64,000 nt of DNA from contig JAYJMM010000097.1 in assembly GCA_037349105.1 (NCBI GenBank), positions 2,638,001 to 2,702,000 on the forward strand, in the 5' to 3' direction. Source of the stretch: Limnomonas spitsbergensis (taxonomy: Eukaryota; Chlorophyta; Chlorophyceae; Chlamydomonadales). Positions 12,007-27,000 of the stretch are shown piece by piece. Within the stretch, counting starts at the first letter, position 1. Each line of letters begins with the position of its first letter. Under the pieces are notes generated by a model, which ran no database searches, was not told where the DNA came from, and saw only the letters and a list, made by a program, of their open reading frames with translations. The position numbers and the translations under genes are program-made.

Positions 12007-15000
12007 ATGCAGCAGCCTTTCAAACCTCCGGATTACTTTGTCAGCATTGTGAATGAGCTGGCGCCCGACCCTGCCACAGCCCATGCCAACATGGACGAGC
12101 TGACACAGTTTCTCGAGGAGTGTATCGGCAATGTGTGCTGTATTTTACCGGCTGCACAAGGTTATAATAATCGTGCGGTAGTGGAGCAAGATGAGGAGGA
12201 GGACGCTGGCACTGCAGGAGCGCAGAGCCCAATGGAATGGGCCTCCTGTATAAGGCACCTCTTCCACATCTGCATGCCGTTCGTTGAGGTTGCCAAGGTG
12301 CGTTGCGGCTACTACTTTTCCCAAGCCTCATCACCATCCGCATCCTTTGGGCAGAGCCCATGCACCCAGTCGCCGTTCAGATGTGTGGCATGTTCAGGGT
12401 GCACAAGGTTGCAACACTTTCAACTGCATGGCCCTTCTGCATGGCAGCAATTGACTCCTCTTGGCTGTTCCTTATGCCGGCCAGGTGAGTATATGACGAT
12501 CCAAATCTTTGAACCTCACCACTTCACAGTGTTGCATGGCATGGCAGGGCGCTGCATGTTGAACCTTGCAGGGCAGGACATTACAAGGCAGCACAAGGTC
12601 ATTCATGAAGTATGCAGGGAAAATCCTGTGACTCATTTTCGATGTCATGTCTTCCATACCATACCATACGACATACAGTGAAACACTGCATCATCCCTTA
12701 ACCCCCTCTCCCCGCGTCCACCCTGCTCGTTCAATGCTGCTCTCTCACCACGCTGCCCTCCTCGTGCCCCCCCTCCGTGCCTCAGACCCTGCTTGACACC
12801 CTCATTGCCGAAATTGCCACCGTCCCAATGGTGGGCATCTGCCTCGCGTCATCCATAGCGGCCTCCGCGGACCGCGAGGGCGGCTGGCAGCAGGGTGCCG
12901 CAAGGCCCCGATCTATTTTCAGGGGCCATCCTGAAGCCAGCAAGTCAGGCCAGGGTCCAGCTGGAATAGGGGGCTGGGAGGGGGTCTGCTACCCCGCTGC
13001 TGGAGGCGTCGGCGGCTCTGACTTCCTCCTCCTTGTGTGCTGCTTCAGCGCCGCTGCAGCATGCCAGCTGCCTGCTCTCACAGCCATCGTCGAAAGTGTC
13101 ATACCATGCAGGTGTGGTATGCATGTGGGTGAGGGGTGTATACGTAATGTAGTGAGAGTGCCATAACCTCTCAGACGTGTGTGGGGGGGGTTCTTTCATT
13201 TTTGATGTTTTCCTGAGAGGTTCCTGCCCTACAGGGGTGGTGTGTGTGGGGAACGAGGCGGTACTCTGTACTTCTGTAGTGCACGCCAACCAACAGTTGT
13301 GAGTATTCCCTGTCCTGTAGAGGTGGTGTTTTGTGTATTTGTGTGTTACTCGGAAATTTTGGGAATGTCATTCCTAGCAGAATGTCAAATCAATCCGTTC
13401 CCCGCTTTTGCGTGGGTGCACAGGTATTGTTTTACCACCACCACCTGCCCCCCTCATCGGATTCAGGCCGCTGCAGTTGACCCAAAGCCTGACGTGCTTG
13501 GCCGCCTCGTTCCCCGAAGCCGCAAGCTGGCTGCTGGAGCTGGCACTGGGTTGGCTGGCTGCAGAGCCTCAAGCATACCTGCTGGAGGAGCGCCCTGTAG
13601 GGCTGCGGCCCTCCCCGGCAGCTGCCATGTTCCAGGGTGTGGGTTTGGATCCGGGCGCGGCTAGGAGGCCTTCAGCTCAGGGGGAAGCTGCCGAGTCCCT
13701 GCTGACATCCCTGGTGTGGAGTGGCGCCGAAATGTGCAAGTGCGTGTGTTTGGAAAGGGAGCAGAGGGTGCCCAGGTCGTGCATGGCTGAGGCTGAGACA
13801 CCGATTTAAAACGCAGCAAAACGTGTCAGCACAAAAGCATTTTGTTCCCGTGTTGTTTTTGTTAGGGGCCACCAGGGTTGGTTGTGCCTGTTGGTTTAAC
13901 CGAGCCAGGCTCAAGTAGTCACCTTTTGGCCGATGCTTCGCAGGACCTGCGTCGCTCAGCTCATTGACCAGGCCAGCAGAGAGCCTGCGGTTGCCGCCCC
14001 GCCTGCGGTCCGGAGGCCGCCTAGCGGTGCGTCCAAGCGGGCTGCAGCCCCTCCGCCACCCCCTGGGCGTGCTTGGGCGGTTCTGGAGGCGGCTTTTCTT
14101 GACTCGGCCGCGGTGCTGGCCTTGCAGCGCCAGGGCATGGTGATGCAGGACGAGCGGCCGGAGGATTGTGGGGAGCGGATGGTGGAGCTGCTGGAGGAGG
14201 CCGGGGTAAGGGCTAGTGTTAGGGGTGATGATGAAGGGTTTAAAGCTCTGAATCCTAATCCAGGATAATGCGCTGTGGATGGCGGAGCTGCTGGAGGGGA
14301 CCGGGGTAAGGGCTGGTGTGAATTGTCACGATCAAGACTTCAAAAACTGGAATCCTTACCTGAAGTTTGATGTGGTGTGGATGGAGAAGCTGCTGGATCG
14401 AGCCGATTGGCAGCACTCTTTCTCTGAAGCACGCCGAGTGGGTGTGCAAGGGTTGGGGGTTTAGGCTGGAGGATGACGTGAAGAGGCAGGAAGAGCTGCT
14501 AGAGCGGGTCAGGGTGAGCCGCTCTGTAGCATTGCATCAGGAAGGGTTGTCATGTGAAGGTTGAGGGTTTACGATTCAAACCGTACACCCTAAACCAGAA
14601 GTTACTAGAGCGGCCAGGATTAGCCGCTCTGTAATATTGTGTCAGAGATGTCAGGTTGAGGTTTTAGGATTCAAAAACCTCACTCTAAACTAGGAGCTGT
14701 TTATTCTCTGCACCCCCTACCAAAGCTGAGCATAACCAAATTTTGTGCTGTGCCGACCCATCCTTATTTTGCCTATGTTTTTTCTTGGCACCCCTGCCGC
14801 AGCTGAACGTAACAGAGTTTGGCGCTGTGCTCAGCGTGGTCCAGGATGGCATGCTCACGTTCCTGCTGTCCTACGTAAGCACCCTGGTGGAGATGCGGGC
14901 GCAAGCACCCGGGGCCATGCATGCACACGCCTTCCGCCACCGGCTTTTCACCGCCCTGGCCCCGCTGCTGCCGCTGTGCCCCATGCTCAGTCTGGAGCTC

Positions 15001-18000
15001 CTGGAGTCCATCCGCTCGCTGCTCAAGCAGGCCGGCGTCGGACGCAGGGCGCAGCAGGGCGGCAGCTGGGGTTCGCGGTGCGGTGCTGAGGACGTACAGG
15101 AGGCGGGTGCCGGGTGCCGCGTCAGCACGCCCTCCGGGTCTCTCATCCGCGGGCCTGCCAACGATGACGCAGCGGCTGCTTGTGGGGGTACGCCAGCCGC
15201 CGCCCTCCGCAGAGTCCCCAGCCAGGGGCCGGCTTCCGATGGCGGAGGTTCTGGAGCGGGCGGGCAGCTGCCAGGCAGCTGCTCCCCATCGCGCTCGTGT
15301 CTCAGCTTGGGGTCTACGTGTCCCAGCGGGATGACTATGGCTAGCCGGGGCACGGGGTGGGGCACGGACAGCTGCTTCTCTGTTGGCAGCGATTGGCGGG
15401 GCGCCTCTTCCATGAGCTGCGGCTGGGCTGGCTGTGACTCCTCTGGCGTTGATGGCCCCTGGGGCAGGAACACGAGCAGCTTGGTAGCCTTTTTTGAAGT
15501 GGATGACCAGGTGAGGTGCAGTATCTAATTATTGTCGGGCGCAGACCACTGCTTTGCGGGGGCAGCACAAGCCAATCATCCATTCGCTAGCTTCCTTGGA
15601 GGTTGACGACCGGGTGAGACAAGGTACACTCTATGGTGCAGGGTCCAGTCCACTTGTTTGGGGCGGCCACGCGGTCCTTTAACGTGCTCCTTGGAGCTTA
15701 ATGACCAGGTGAGATGAGGTCTTTATTTTAGTGTTTCCGGTATCTTACCGGTACCGTAGTCTACCAGTACTTTGGTATTTATTTAGTCTTTTAAGTCTTT
15801 AATACGGTGCGGGATCCAGAATTTCAGACCCTCAACCCTGCTGTCTCGAGGGCCATGTGGTGCCCAGGGCCTTCAGGGAGGCCAAACACTCCTGGAGGGA
15901 TATGTTCCTGCTAGCGGCGGACATTGTTTGAATGTGATCCTCAACTGCTGAATCTGAACCCTCAACCCTTAACCTCCAGGGCCATAAGGCACTCTATGCT
16001 GGTGGGGAGGTCCAACACTCCTACAGGCTACAGGGATACACTCTTTCTCTTGTCTGACGAGTTTTTAATCTCATCATTAACTACTATCCTTTGAACCCTG
16101 CACCTACAAGGCAATGAGGTGCCCGATGCTGGTGGAGAGGTCCAACACTTCAAAAGGGATGCGCTCCTTCATGCAAAAGACACGTTTTTAATCTGACCCC
16201 CAACTGCTAATCCTCATTCCTTGACCCTTCACCAACAGGGCAACACTGAGGTGCCCGATGCTGGTGGGGAGGTCGGACACTCCAAAAGGGACGCGCTCCT
16301 CCTCGCAGCAGACATGCTAGGCCTGCTGCTGAACCGCGGCGGTGCCTCTGCTGGCGGCTGGGAAGCGCAATTGTCTCTATTAGGCTGCAGCAGCAGAGTA
16401 CATCCAGGGCTCTTCCATGAGGACCAGCAGGACAGGCAGGAGGAGGAGGAGGAGGGGGAGGAGGCTGGCCAGCTGTTTGATCTGGCGCAGATGCTTCTGG
16501 AGCTGACCTGCGAAGAGGACAGCTGCCTTCGGCAGAGGGGGCGGAGCAGATTGAAGCCGGGCGGGTTGCTGGTCTCTGTGCTGGAACGGGTGGCGCCCTG
16601 TTTGGACGGAGGCTTAGTGAGAGCCGCCGCCCCGATGTGCCAACCTGGGCTACCAGGTCCGCCGGGGCCCAGGCCCAGCCCGGGGTTCAGTATCGGTATG
16701 AGCCCAGGGTGCAGCCGGGGGAGGGGCAACCTCTCAACTGGCAGGCTGGCTAATGCTCCTGCTTGGAATGCGTTGGACGGAAAGCACGAGGGGGCTGACG
16801 CTGCTGCTTCTGCTGCCGCTGCTGCTGCTTGGTCTGGGTCAGTTTGCAGGTCAGCTGTGGCGCTCCTAGGTGCCTGGCAGGCCGCACTGGCAGCTGCATT
16901 GGTGCAGCGGCCCTTGGCGGTGATGCCATCTGCAGGGTCAGCCTGGCTAGGGGGCAGCGCTACGGGCGAAATGGTCGCGTGGGCGGGCCAGGAAGCGCAT
17001 CTGTTTGCGTTGACGCAAGCGCTAGTGTCCAGCTTCAGGGACGTGAGAGCAGGCAGAGCTGTAATGCGCAGTATGGAGGACAATGCTGAAGGACGGACGT
17101 TTGTCGATTGCCCATTTATTTTGAATTTGAATTCAAATCGCATGCAGCCTGCCAGTGGGCCGGCCGATGCCATGCGGGCGCTTTCGGTGCTGCTTGCGGC
17201 GGCGATCGACGGGTCTTGGCGACAGTGCGAGCAGAGCTTCGCTCAGCTAGCTGGCGCCGAGCCTCCTCTCCCGCAGCCGTCTCACAGCCCTCAGCTGCAG
17301 GCCATTGATGAAGAGCCACAGGCCAGATTGCGCATGTTGCTGCTGTCTGTGTTCATTGACGCCCTGGACACTTGGCCGATCGACCTCGTCGCCTGCCTTT
17401 TGTGCGCGGCAGACAAAGAGTCCCGCCCCTCGGCCGCCGCCAGCGGCTGTGAAGAGGGAGGGTGCGACGACTGGGGCCGAGCGGTGCAGCTGCCAGCTGG
17501 CATGCCGGGAGTGGGATATGCAAGCGCCGCGCCGGCTTTGTCTCCGGGGCTCGGATCCTGCATGGCAGGTGCAGCATCCGCCAGATTGCAGCGTCCGGGC
17601 AGCTACCCGGCACCGGTGCAATCCCCGCGGGACCCCCGCGCTGGCATGTGGTTCTCGGCGGCCTCGTCGCGGCATGAACCGGATCCCTCGACAAGATACA
17701 GAGTAGCAGCCTCTGTCGGGTGTTCGCTGAATCAGGCCCTGCAGCCGGACGGCTCGGCCGCCGCCCGCGGTGCAGCAGCAGCTCTGGCCGCCGCCGCCGC
17801 TGCGGCCCTTTGCTCCCCTTTCCTGGGCGCCCAGAGTGGCGGCTCGAAACGCCGGGGCTCAGCAGACGCTGTCCGCCCTGCTGCGCCATGCCCAAAACAC
17901 AAAGTAAAGGATCACGAACACCAAGACACTTACGCGAGTCACGGGCAAGGCAGCTATACCGGGCCTAGTGACTGCTTCCTTGCCGCCGTGCGCACCCTCT

Positions 18001-21000
18001 CCCTGAAGCTGCTGGAACTGCACCTCGTCTGCCAACTGAAGATCTCTGCGCCTGCGGGCAGCAGCGTGCGGGCGGCTGGCCCTGCTGCGGTCAGGGAGGG
18101 GCAGCTGCCTGCACAGAACAGTGACGGGGAGGACGACGTGCCCAACTCGCGGTTCTGTGTACGCGTCAGCAGGTATGTGTCCGCATCAGCAGGTATGGCT
18201 TGGGCAATAGACAACACTTCCCGGCACATGTACGGTTCTACGATGCAGCGTGTATATCGCCATCAAAATACAATGGTTTCACTTGCCGGCACATGTACGG
18301 TACTAGTACCAGCGATTCAGAAATGACATGCTTGATTTTAGCCGGATACGGTATGCCTGAAATGCCTATGTATGATCAGAGGATGTGGACGGATGTGCAT
18401 CGGTAGATGCTGGGGATGTGTGTGCAGCCGCCTGTGCGGCTGTCGCTTGCTTGCTAAGCACAGCTTGTACCTGGCGGACATGCATGGGTGGTCGGTTTCT
18501 TGAGTATTTTTGTCTCGTTGTGTTCCCAGTGGGGTCTCTGTTTGCTTGACTTAGATTTGATATAGGCTGCTGGGTGGGGCTGTGTTGAGGTTGTACAAGA
18601 AATCACACATCAAGACATCAAACATTATGGTATCACACATCATGCCATACTGACATCACACACAAAACACATCGTCATCACACATTCAGGTATCACACAT
18701 CAAAACACATTGACAGGACACATAATGACATGTTGTCATTAAACATAATGGCATCACACATCATCTTATATTGATATCACACTTCAACACGCATAGTCAT
18801 CACACATTATGTCATCACACATCCTCGCTTGCAGGCCATCCGGACCTGCGCCGATTCCCCCGCTTCAAAAAACACCCGCTTCCCAGACCATGCCGTCAAC
18901 CGTCTCGGCTTGGCAGGCCGGTCTCCCCACTATCATCAGCCTCATGCAGCTGCTCATGGAGGACTTAGAATCGCATCACAACCAGCAGCAGGCGCAACAG
19001 CAGCAACAACAGCAGCTACAGCCTCGGTCGCGAGGGTCGGTGGCTGAGGCATTTGGGGCCAGCTGGGAGGAACGGCAGCAGACGCAGCCGGAACCCAGCA
19101 CCAGGTCTGTAGAAGGAGCAATAGCAGCAAAGACGGGAGCCAGAATAGCAAAAGCAGGAAGAGGAGGAGCAGAAGCAGCAACAGCAGAAGCAGCACCCAC
19201 AACATCAGCAGCAACAGAAACAGGGCATCATGAGTTTCCTTTGCAGGACAGGTGTTATGAAGAGGAACGTACCGCTTGTACTGCCCACCGGGATGATCAT
19301 GGCAGAACCGCCAACCGGGACGATCTCAGCAGAACAGCTTGCTTGCTGTGGTACGCAATTGGCTGCGTGGACGGCTGTTTGCTCAGGGACCGCCGCGCCC
19401 TCATGGACCAACGAGGATGCGTGGAGATGATGCAGGGGCTGGGGCTGGTGGCGGTACGGACCGTGCGGCTTTGTACTTCCATCATGCAGGTGCGAGCTGG
19501 GTGTGGAGAGGCTGCGGGGGCTGGGGCTGGTGGCAGTACGGACCGTGCAACTTTGTACTTCCATCCTTCAGGTGCGATCTGGGTGTGGAGAGGCTCAGGG
19601 GGCTGGGGCTGGTGGCAGTACGGACCGTGCAACTTTGTACTTCCATCCTTCAGGTGCGATCTGGGTGTGGAGAGGCTGCGGGGGCTGGTGCTGGTGGCAG
19701 TACGGACCGTGCAACTTTGTACTTCCATCCTTCAGGTGCGATCTGGGTGTGGAGAGGCTGCGGGGGCTGGTGCTGGTGGCAGTACGGACCGTGCAACTTT
19801 GTACTTCCATCCTTCAGGTGCGATCTGGGTGTGGAGAGGCTCAGGGGGCTGGGGCTGGTGGCAGTACGGACCGTGCAACTTTGTACTTCCATCCTTCAGG
19901 TGCAATCTGGGTGTGGAGAGGCTCAGGGGGCTGAGAGACGTGGCGGTACTGGATGGGTACTGTTGTACTGCATGTGCGATATGGGTGTGGGAAATTCGGA
20001 GAAAGTGAGGGGGATGGGCTGGTGGCATTGCAGACCTCCTCCCTCTCCACAGGCAGCTGTCCAGTCCCTCAGCCTGCCCAGCCCTGACCCCCCCCTCCAC
20101 CCACCCCCACAGGCAGCTGCCCAGGCCCCCAGCTTGCACGCAATGCCAATCTTTGCGGACAGTGGAAGCAACATCATCTGGGAGGGTGCATGTAGGGCAG
20201 AAGCTGCCGCTGTCGGTCCCATGCCTGTTGGATCGACAGCCACGGCCACGGCGTCAGCATCGGCGGTCGGGAGCAAACCGATGGAGGGAGCCCGTCGCAG
20301 GTGCGGGGCTGTTTCGGCCTGTACTTTGCTTAAATGATTGGCCTTGAGGCTCTTGTACACAGGCGGCAGAGGGTGGGTAATAATCTTAGTGGGCTGTTGA
20401 CGGACTGCTCGTTAGAGGTGTTTCCTGGCGGGTAGAAATCCGAGGACGGACAGCCGGGGGCAGCCGAGGGGGTAGGAAATGAAACCCACCCTCAGGTCAC
20501 CGTTGTGTCTCCGCGGCGGCGGCAACTGGCCCGTTGCACAGCCCTCACATCCCCATAAACCCCCTTCCTTCCTCACATAAATCAATTAAGACACCCTGGG
20601 GCATGGATTAAGGATCAATCCTTTTTGCACACAATTGACATTTGCCCTCACATCCCCTCAACCCCCCTTCCTTAACTGAGCCATTTGCCAGCGGCCATCC
20701 CCGCAGGTCCTCTCGTTACGCATCCAGCGCCTTGCCAGGGGGGTCTGTCACGGCGTCTTTGCATGCTGGCCAGCCTCTGCCCCTGTGGCCTACACCTTCC
20801 TTGGATAAGGGACGGGGGTATGCCAGCTGGACACCCCAGCTGCTGCCCGCTGAGCTCATTGTCGCGTCAACGGTTTCACCAATAGTGGGTGCGTACGGCC
20901 AGGGAGTTATGGGTTGGGTTGAGCCAAGGGGGTCTGCCAGTCGCACATCCCAGCTGTTGCACACTGAGCTCAAAGCCGCATCGTCAACCTCTCGGCTATT

Positions 21001-24000
21001 GCGTGTGTATCGTTGGGGCTAGAGGTGCGGTTCGGATAGGGAGGTTGCATTGTTTTGGGGATCAGGTCTTGGGATCAGGTATTGGGATCAGGAATTGGGA
21101 TCAGGTATTGGGATCAGGTATTGGGATCAGGTATTGGGATCAGGCATTGGGATCAGGTATTGGGATCAGGTATTGGGATCAGGTATTGGGATCAGGTATT
21201 GGGATCAGGTATTGGGATCAGGTATTGGGATCAGGTATTGGGATCAGGTATTGGGATCAGGTATTGGGATCAGGTATTGGGATCAGGTATTGGGATCAGG
21301 TATTGGGATCAGGTATTGGGATCAGGTATTGGGATCAGGTATTGGGATCAGGTATTGGGATCAGGTATTGGGATCAGGTATTGGGATCAGGTATTGGGAT
21401 CAGGTATTGGGATCAGGTATTGGGATCAGGGATTGGGATCAGGTATTGGGATCAGGTATTGGGATCAGGTATTGGGATCAGGAATTGGGATCAGGTATTG
21501 GGATCAGGTATTGGGATCAGGTATTGGGATCAGGAATTGGGATCAGGTATTGGGATCATGAATTGGGATCAGGTATTGGGATCAGGAATTGGGATCAGGT
21601 ATTGGGATCAGGTATTGGGATCAGGTATTGGGATTAAGTTGGGGTGGGTGCGTCCTACGAGAGTGCAGTAGTTCAATTACCAGCTGCTTGCCTGCACGGC
21701 TGCACCCCTCCAGCTGCTGCTTGGGCTCTGGGTACAAGCAATCAAAAGTAAAATCAAGACTGCTTCCTTACCCCACCTTGCAGCTGGCGTCCTGGCCGAC
21801 TTGCTCCAGCTGCTGCCCCTCCCCCCCGGCTGCTGCCGGGGTGCCCAGCACAAAAAATGAAAACTCAAAACATGAACACAAAACTGCTGACCCTACCCTC
21901 TTTTGCAGCGGGCGCCCTGGCCGCCTCGCTCAAGCTGCTGGCCTTAGTTCTGCGGATGCTGTCAGGCCACCCCGCATTCCGCTCTCCTGGCCGAGGAGAA
22001 GGTGGCGCGCCTTCAGGGAAACCTAGCCAGGCAAACGACGGCTCCCTTGCTGGAGCCTCCTGCACGCCTTGGGCAGCCGTCCGCACTCTGGCGTCAGAGA
22101 TGGTCCCAGCAGCGTTGAGATCGGCCGGTTGCCAGCAGGGTCTAAGGCTGCTGTACCCCGGGTATGGAGCCGGGACCTGGGCAACGATGGGGAAGCTTGG
22201 CGCTACACAGGTATGGGTGGGGCACTTAGTTTAGGGCCGGGGTAATGGGGCTGAGCTGCACGATGATCGGGCAGCACGGGTAGGTGGGGGGGGGGGGCCC
22301 ACTAGGTGTAGGGACAGGGTGCAGGGACCTGGGTGACGATTGGGAAGCTCGGAGCCACACAGGTATGGGTGACGTGCTAGGTTAAGGGATGTGGGGGTGC
22401 TGGGTGATGATCGGGAAACTCGGAGCGGCAGAGGTATGCGACTATGAGTGAGGCAGTGGGGCGCTTGCTTGTTGGACGGGGTGCGGGGTTGGGCGATGAT
22501 CAGGCGGCTTGGAGGCGCACAGGTCAAGCTGGGGCGGTGGGGCGTTTGGTTGATGGGCGGGTGAGTGGGATGGGGTGCTGATCAAGCACCTCAACCATAC
22601 CTATGGCTCGGAGGCATGCAGGTATGGTTGAGGTGCTTGGTTGATTTGGGGCTGGGGACTGGGGGCTGGGCTGTGCGATCAACGGGCGACTTAGAGCCAC
22701 ATCTGTCTGGTTTGGGTGTCTGGTTTAGGGCTGAGGGTGCAGGGCTGGGAAACAATCGGGAAGCTTGGAGCCTCACATGTATGGGTGGGGTCCTTGGGTT
22801 TAGGGTTAAGGGTAGAGGGAAGGAGGCCTGTGGCCGCCTCGTGCTTGGTTTTGGTGTGAGCTTCATGCTGCATCTGTGTATGGGTCTTTAAAGCGCGATC
22901 AGCATCAAAATGTGGCGTCAGCAAGTCACATCAAAAGTGGCACCAATAAGTGGCATCTATACAACGCGTCCTCGCGCCCTCCTCAGGATGCTGCAGGGGC
23001 CGCTGTGTCGCTGCTGCTCAGCGTCGCTTCGCTTTTGCCTGGTGGCAGCTGTGGCGCTGGACCAGCGGGTCCAGATGCGCGCGAACCCAACGCAGCTCTG
23101 GCCGTGGCCGGGGCGCTCGCTTGCTCAGAGGCCCTATTAGCTTGCACAAGGGCCGCTGCCGCCACTGTCGACGCTTCTGTGACGGCGCGTAATGGTGACG
23201 GCAGCGGAGATCTGTGCCTGCGTGGGGGCTTGCCTGGTGATCTGATCCGGATGGATCTAGATCTGGAGGCGCTGGCATCCCAGGCGCGCTGCCCGCAGCC
23301 GCGGTCGCTGCGCAGCATGTGCTCAGAGCTCGCCAGGTGAGCCACATGTTCAGTTAAAATGGGGCTGGCAGGCCTCTGGAGCTGCTCAGGTGCCTGATGC
23401 AAATTCAGAGAGAGTCCTGGAAGCGCCGTTATGATTTTGCGCATTGTATGTTCTTCATTAACCATTCAGTGGGGCAATGCTACGGCCGGTAAAGTGTGAA
23501 CCGGGGCGCTGTGACCTGTGCAAAGAGTAACCCGGGTGAATAAGGGTAGGGTCAACAGGCAAACATAAGTGTGGGTGGGTGCCCTGTGACCCGTACAAGA
23601 GTAACCCAGACGGTTGTGTGTTGGATAGCCAGGCTCTTCTCCTCGGATCGGTCCTGCCCTTGTCCTCCCGATGTACACGAGTGATAGGCCATGTCGTACC
23701 TACCTTTGGCAGGAGTCTCGATACCTCCCCACCCACATGTGGGTTGGATCCCCAGGCATCTTCTCTTCAGACCGGACCGGCCCTTATCTTCCAGCCAAAG
23801 GGACTGCTGTACTCCAGGCCCTTGTCCTCGAGCCAGGCCCTTATCCTCCAGCCAAAGGTACTGCTGTACTCCTGCTGTATCCCAGCCAACCTAGAAAGTG
23901 GCCATGCCCCGTAGGTCATATGCACCTTTTGGCATGAGTCTCATGGCCTCCTCCTTGACATGCATGTTTCATCCCCAGGCATCTTCTCCTCGGCCCAGTT

Positions 24001-27000
24001 CCAGTCCTCCTTCTCCTCCAAGAGCCCCCCCCGTGGCGGCTGCTGAAATCCATCCTGCACCTCATCACGACAACGGATGACCACTCGCGGGCGCAAGCCG
24101 GCCCGCTCCCCGCAACGGCGAGCGTTTTGACGCCTCCAGCACCCCCCCGCGCCGCTCCGCCCCCCGCGAGGGAGCTGGCGGGGCGGGCAGGCACGTCGGT
24201 AGATGTATGGGCTTGCCACGAGTATGGGGCAAAGATAAGTGTGGACCTGCTGGCGAGCATCTTCATGTCGGGTGCGTTGGACGTCCCGGTGCTGGCGCCC
24301 CGCCTGCTGCTGCTGCACACCCGGTGAGATGCGGGAGGGGAGGGATAGGGGCATACAGATTGGGTATGGGGGATAGAGACGGTGCAGACACAGCCTCGGC
24401 TCATTCTGCACTGTTTCTTTAACCTTAGCTTCGTTACTTTCTTGGGCATGAGGGAGGACCCGATACTGGCGCCCCGTATGCTGCGGCGGCGGCGGCGGCT
24501 CAGCAGGTGAAAAGTGCGTGGGGAAGGGGCATATGGAGTGGGTTTGAGGGAGGTTCCGCTTCTGCCACCCCGCCTGCTGCTGCTGCACAGCAGGTATAAT
24601 CGGGTGGGGAAGGGGCATATGGATGGGTTTTTGGGAGGTTCCGCTTCTGGCATCTTTCCTGCTGCTGCTGCACAACAGGTGATGAGCGCAGGGGGAGCTG
24701 GGACGTGCTGCTCGGTGTTTCTTTTGTATGATTCAGCTACATGTCAGCTTCACTCCGGCTTCGAGCCTGAGGCCCCATATGTAGTGAGCCTTGCTACTTT
24801 GGACATCTGTCGTAGGCCGGTCCAGGTTTGGTCCTAATCTAGCCTTTGGGGCAGCCTACCGAAGTCGGGCTTGTAGCCAAAAAGGAACACTGGTGCTGTT
24901 GCTAGACAAGCGCCTGCTGCTGCGCACGAAGTGGGGAGCGGGTGGGGACGAGGCGGGCGCTGCCGCAAAAGGAGTGAAGAGCTTGGGAGGGGCGGGCAGG
25001 GTGCAGCTGGATCAGGTGTAGGGGGAGGTGCTTATTCTGGCAAATCAAAGGCCACTGCACTAGGTGCAGAGCGGGAGGAGTCGACTGGGCGTATATAAGA
25101 CCTTGGGTGGGATGGGAGGGCGGGGGCGATGTTGAGCACACGGTGGAGAGCAGGGGAGGGGGAGGGGGGGGGTCGCTGATGCGCAACAGGTGAAGAGCTT
25201 GTTAGTGGCAGGAAGGGTGCGGCTGGATCAGGTGTGGGGGAGGTGCTGCTGCTGGCATACCGGCTGCCACTACTGTGCACGGGTTGAAGAGCGCGTTTCT
25301 TCCTATATTGCGAAGCGGACCCCACAAGGTGGCTGGGTGTTGTCCCCGCTTGCCCCCTCCTGCTTTGTCTCCGTAACTTGTCACTCACCTAACGCGTGTC
25401 AAATCTCTCCTGCTGCTGAGCCACAGACGTACCGGTCGGTATCAGCAAAGCCTGCAAGGGACGGGGTCCGCTACTGCTGCGGCGCAAAGCACCAAGAGTG
25501 TGGCGGAGGCCGGGTCGTGGACGGAAGCGATCTCGATGGGAACGGCGCTGCAAGCAGTTAAGGAGCTGACGGAGCCCCTCTGGAGAGCACTGATGGCACA
25601 GGTATGGACGATGAGGGACACAGGTGTGGACGATGAGGGAGATAGGTATGAAAGATGAGGGGTACAGGTATCGACGATGAGGGCCTCTGGACTTGAGATT
25701 CATCACAGGAAAATGCTGGACTGCGTTAAGGGCTTTGCTATAATTCATGAACTATGCTGCCACGTCGCGTTTGAAAACACCACTTTTTGACTCACATGTG
25801 TATTGTGTATCGGTCACGCTTGGCATCTGTTGCAAATACCGGTAAAGGAAATCTAGACATTGACAAAGCTGTAAAACAGGAAATGCGTGCATTACTGGTA
25901 CCAGTTCAGTTTTAAAGTGGAAGAAGCTGTGAAAACGATGCCGGTGTGCGTGTGTGTTGTGTGTAGGCTGACGCCTGCCAGCGGGCTGATGAGGCGGATG
26001 ACGACTGCGACGATGGGGATGCTCCATCTGCCACGTCTGTGGGGCCGACATCAGCTGGGTCGAGCCCGTCTTGGAGCTGCATGGAGACTGGGCTCAAACA
26101 GGAGGTGAGCTCTCATGCAGCTGGCCCCATGCAGCTGGCCTCATGCAGCTGGCCCCATGCAGCTGATCTCATGCAGCTGATCTCATGCAGCTTGCTTCAT
26201 GCACGTGACCTCATGCAGCTGACCCCATGCAGCTGAACTCATGCAGCTTGCTTCATGCACGTGACCTCATGCAGCTGGCCCCATGCAGCTGATCTCATGC
26301 AGCTTGCTTCATGCACGTGACCTCATGCAGCTGACCCCATGCAGCTGATCTCATGCAGCTTGCTTCATGCGCGTGACCTCATCCAGCTGGCCCCATGCAG
26401 CTGACCCCATGCAGCTTATCTCATGCAGCTTGCTTCATGCACGTTACCTCATGCAGCTGGCCCCATGCAAATGGGTGCAGGCTTCACAGCCCCTCTCATC
26501 CCAGACCTCAAGCTGTAATCCTTGAGTGAAACCTGAACCTGTAATCCTTGAGTGAAACCTGAAGCCTGAACCCACTCAAAACTCAAAAGGCCTAAAATGA
26601 AATCTCAATCCATCGATCAACAGTCATCCTAAAGTCAGGCTGAAACCAAACCTCAAACCAGTAGTTCGATCAAAGATCAAAATAAAAAGCCTTAAAGCAA
26701 ACCTCAAATCTGCACCCTGCTGTCACAGACTATGCTGCGATGTGTTGCGGCTTGCCTGAACGCCTCCAAGCTCATGACCGGCCGAGCGCTGGACACATCC
26801 GAGTGCCTGGCGCCTGACTTCGTCGGGGCCGCTGCTCAGAGGGCCGCAAGAAAGATCCTGCTCACACAGGCAATGTGCGCACTGCATTACTCAATTAAGG
26901 TGGGGGCTGGGTCAGGGGGGGGCGTGTGCAGGGATGGGCTTCCTGCAGGTGCTGTTTTATCCAGATTTCCGTCAAATGCATTACTCCATGAAGGTGCAGG

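Noticed and set aside
13944..14564. Separate small genes in 14279-14564 with LLE/LLD motifs
   Set aside because: They are decayed copies of the exon 13944-14205 end and donor, not independent coding sequence.
20889..21671. Open frames encoding GSGIGIRYWDQVL repeats
   Set aside because: Translation of the 13-bp intronic satellite; all + frames are open for the same reason.
26110..26460. Possible CRISPR-like array (CATGCAGCTG repeats)
   Set aside because: Units are contiguous with no unique spacers, in a eukaryotic intron; it is a minisatellite.
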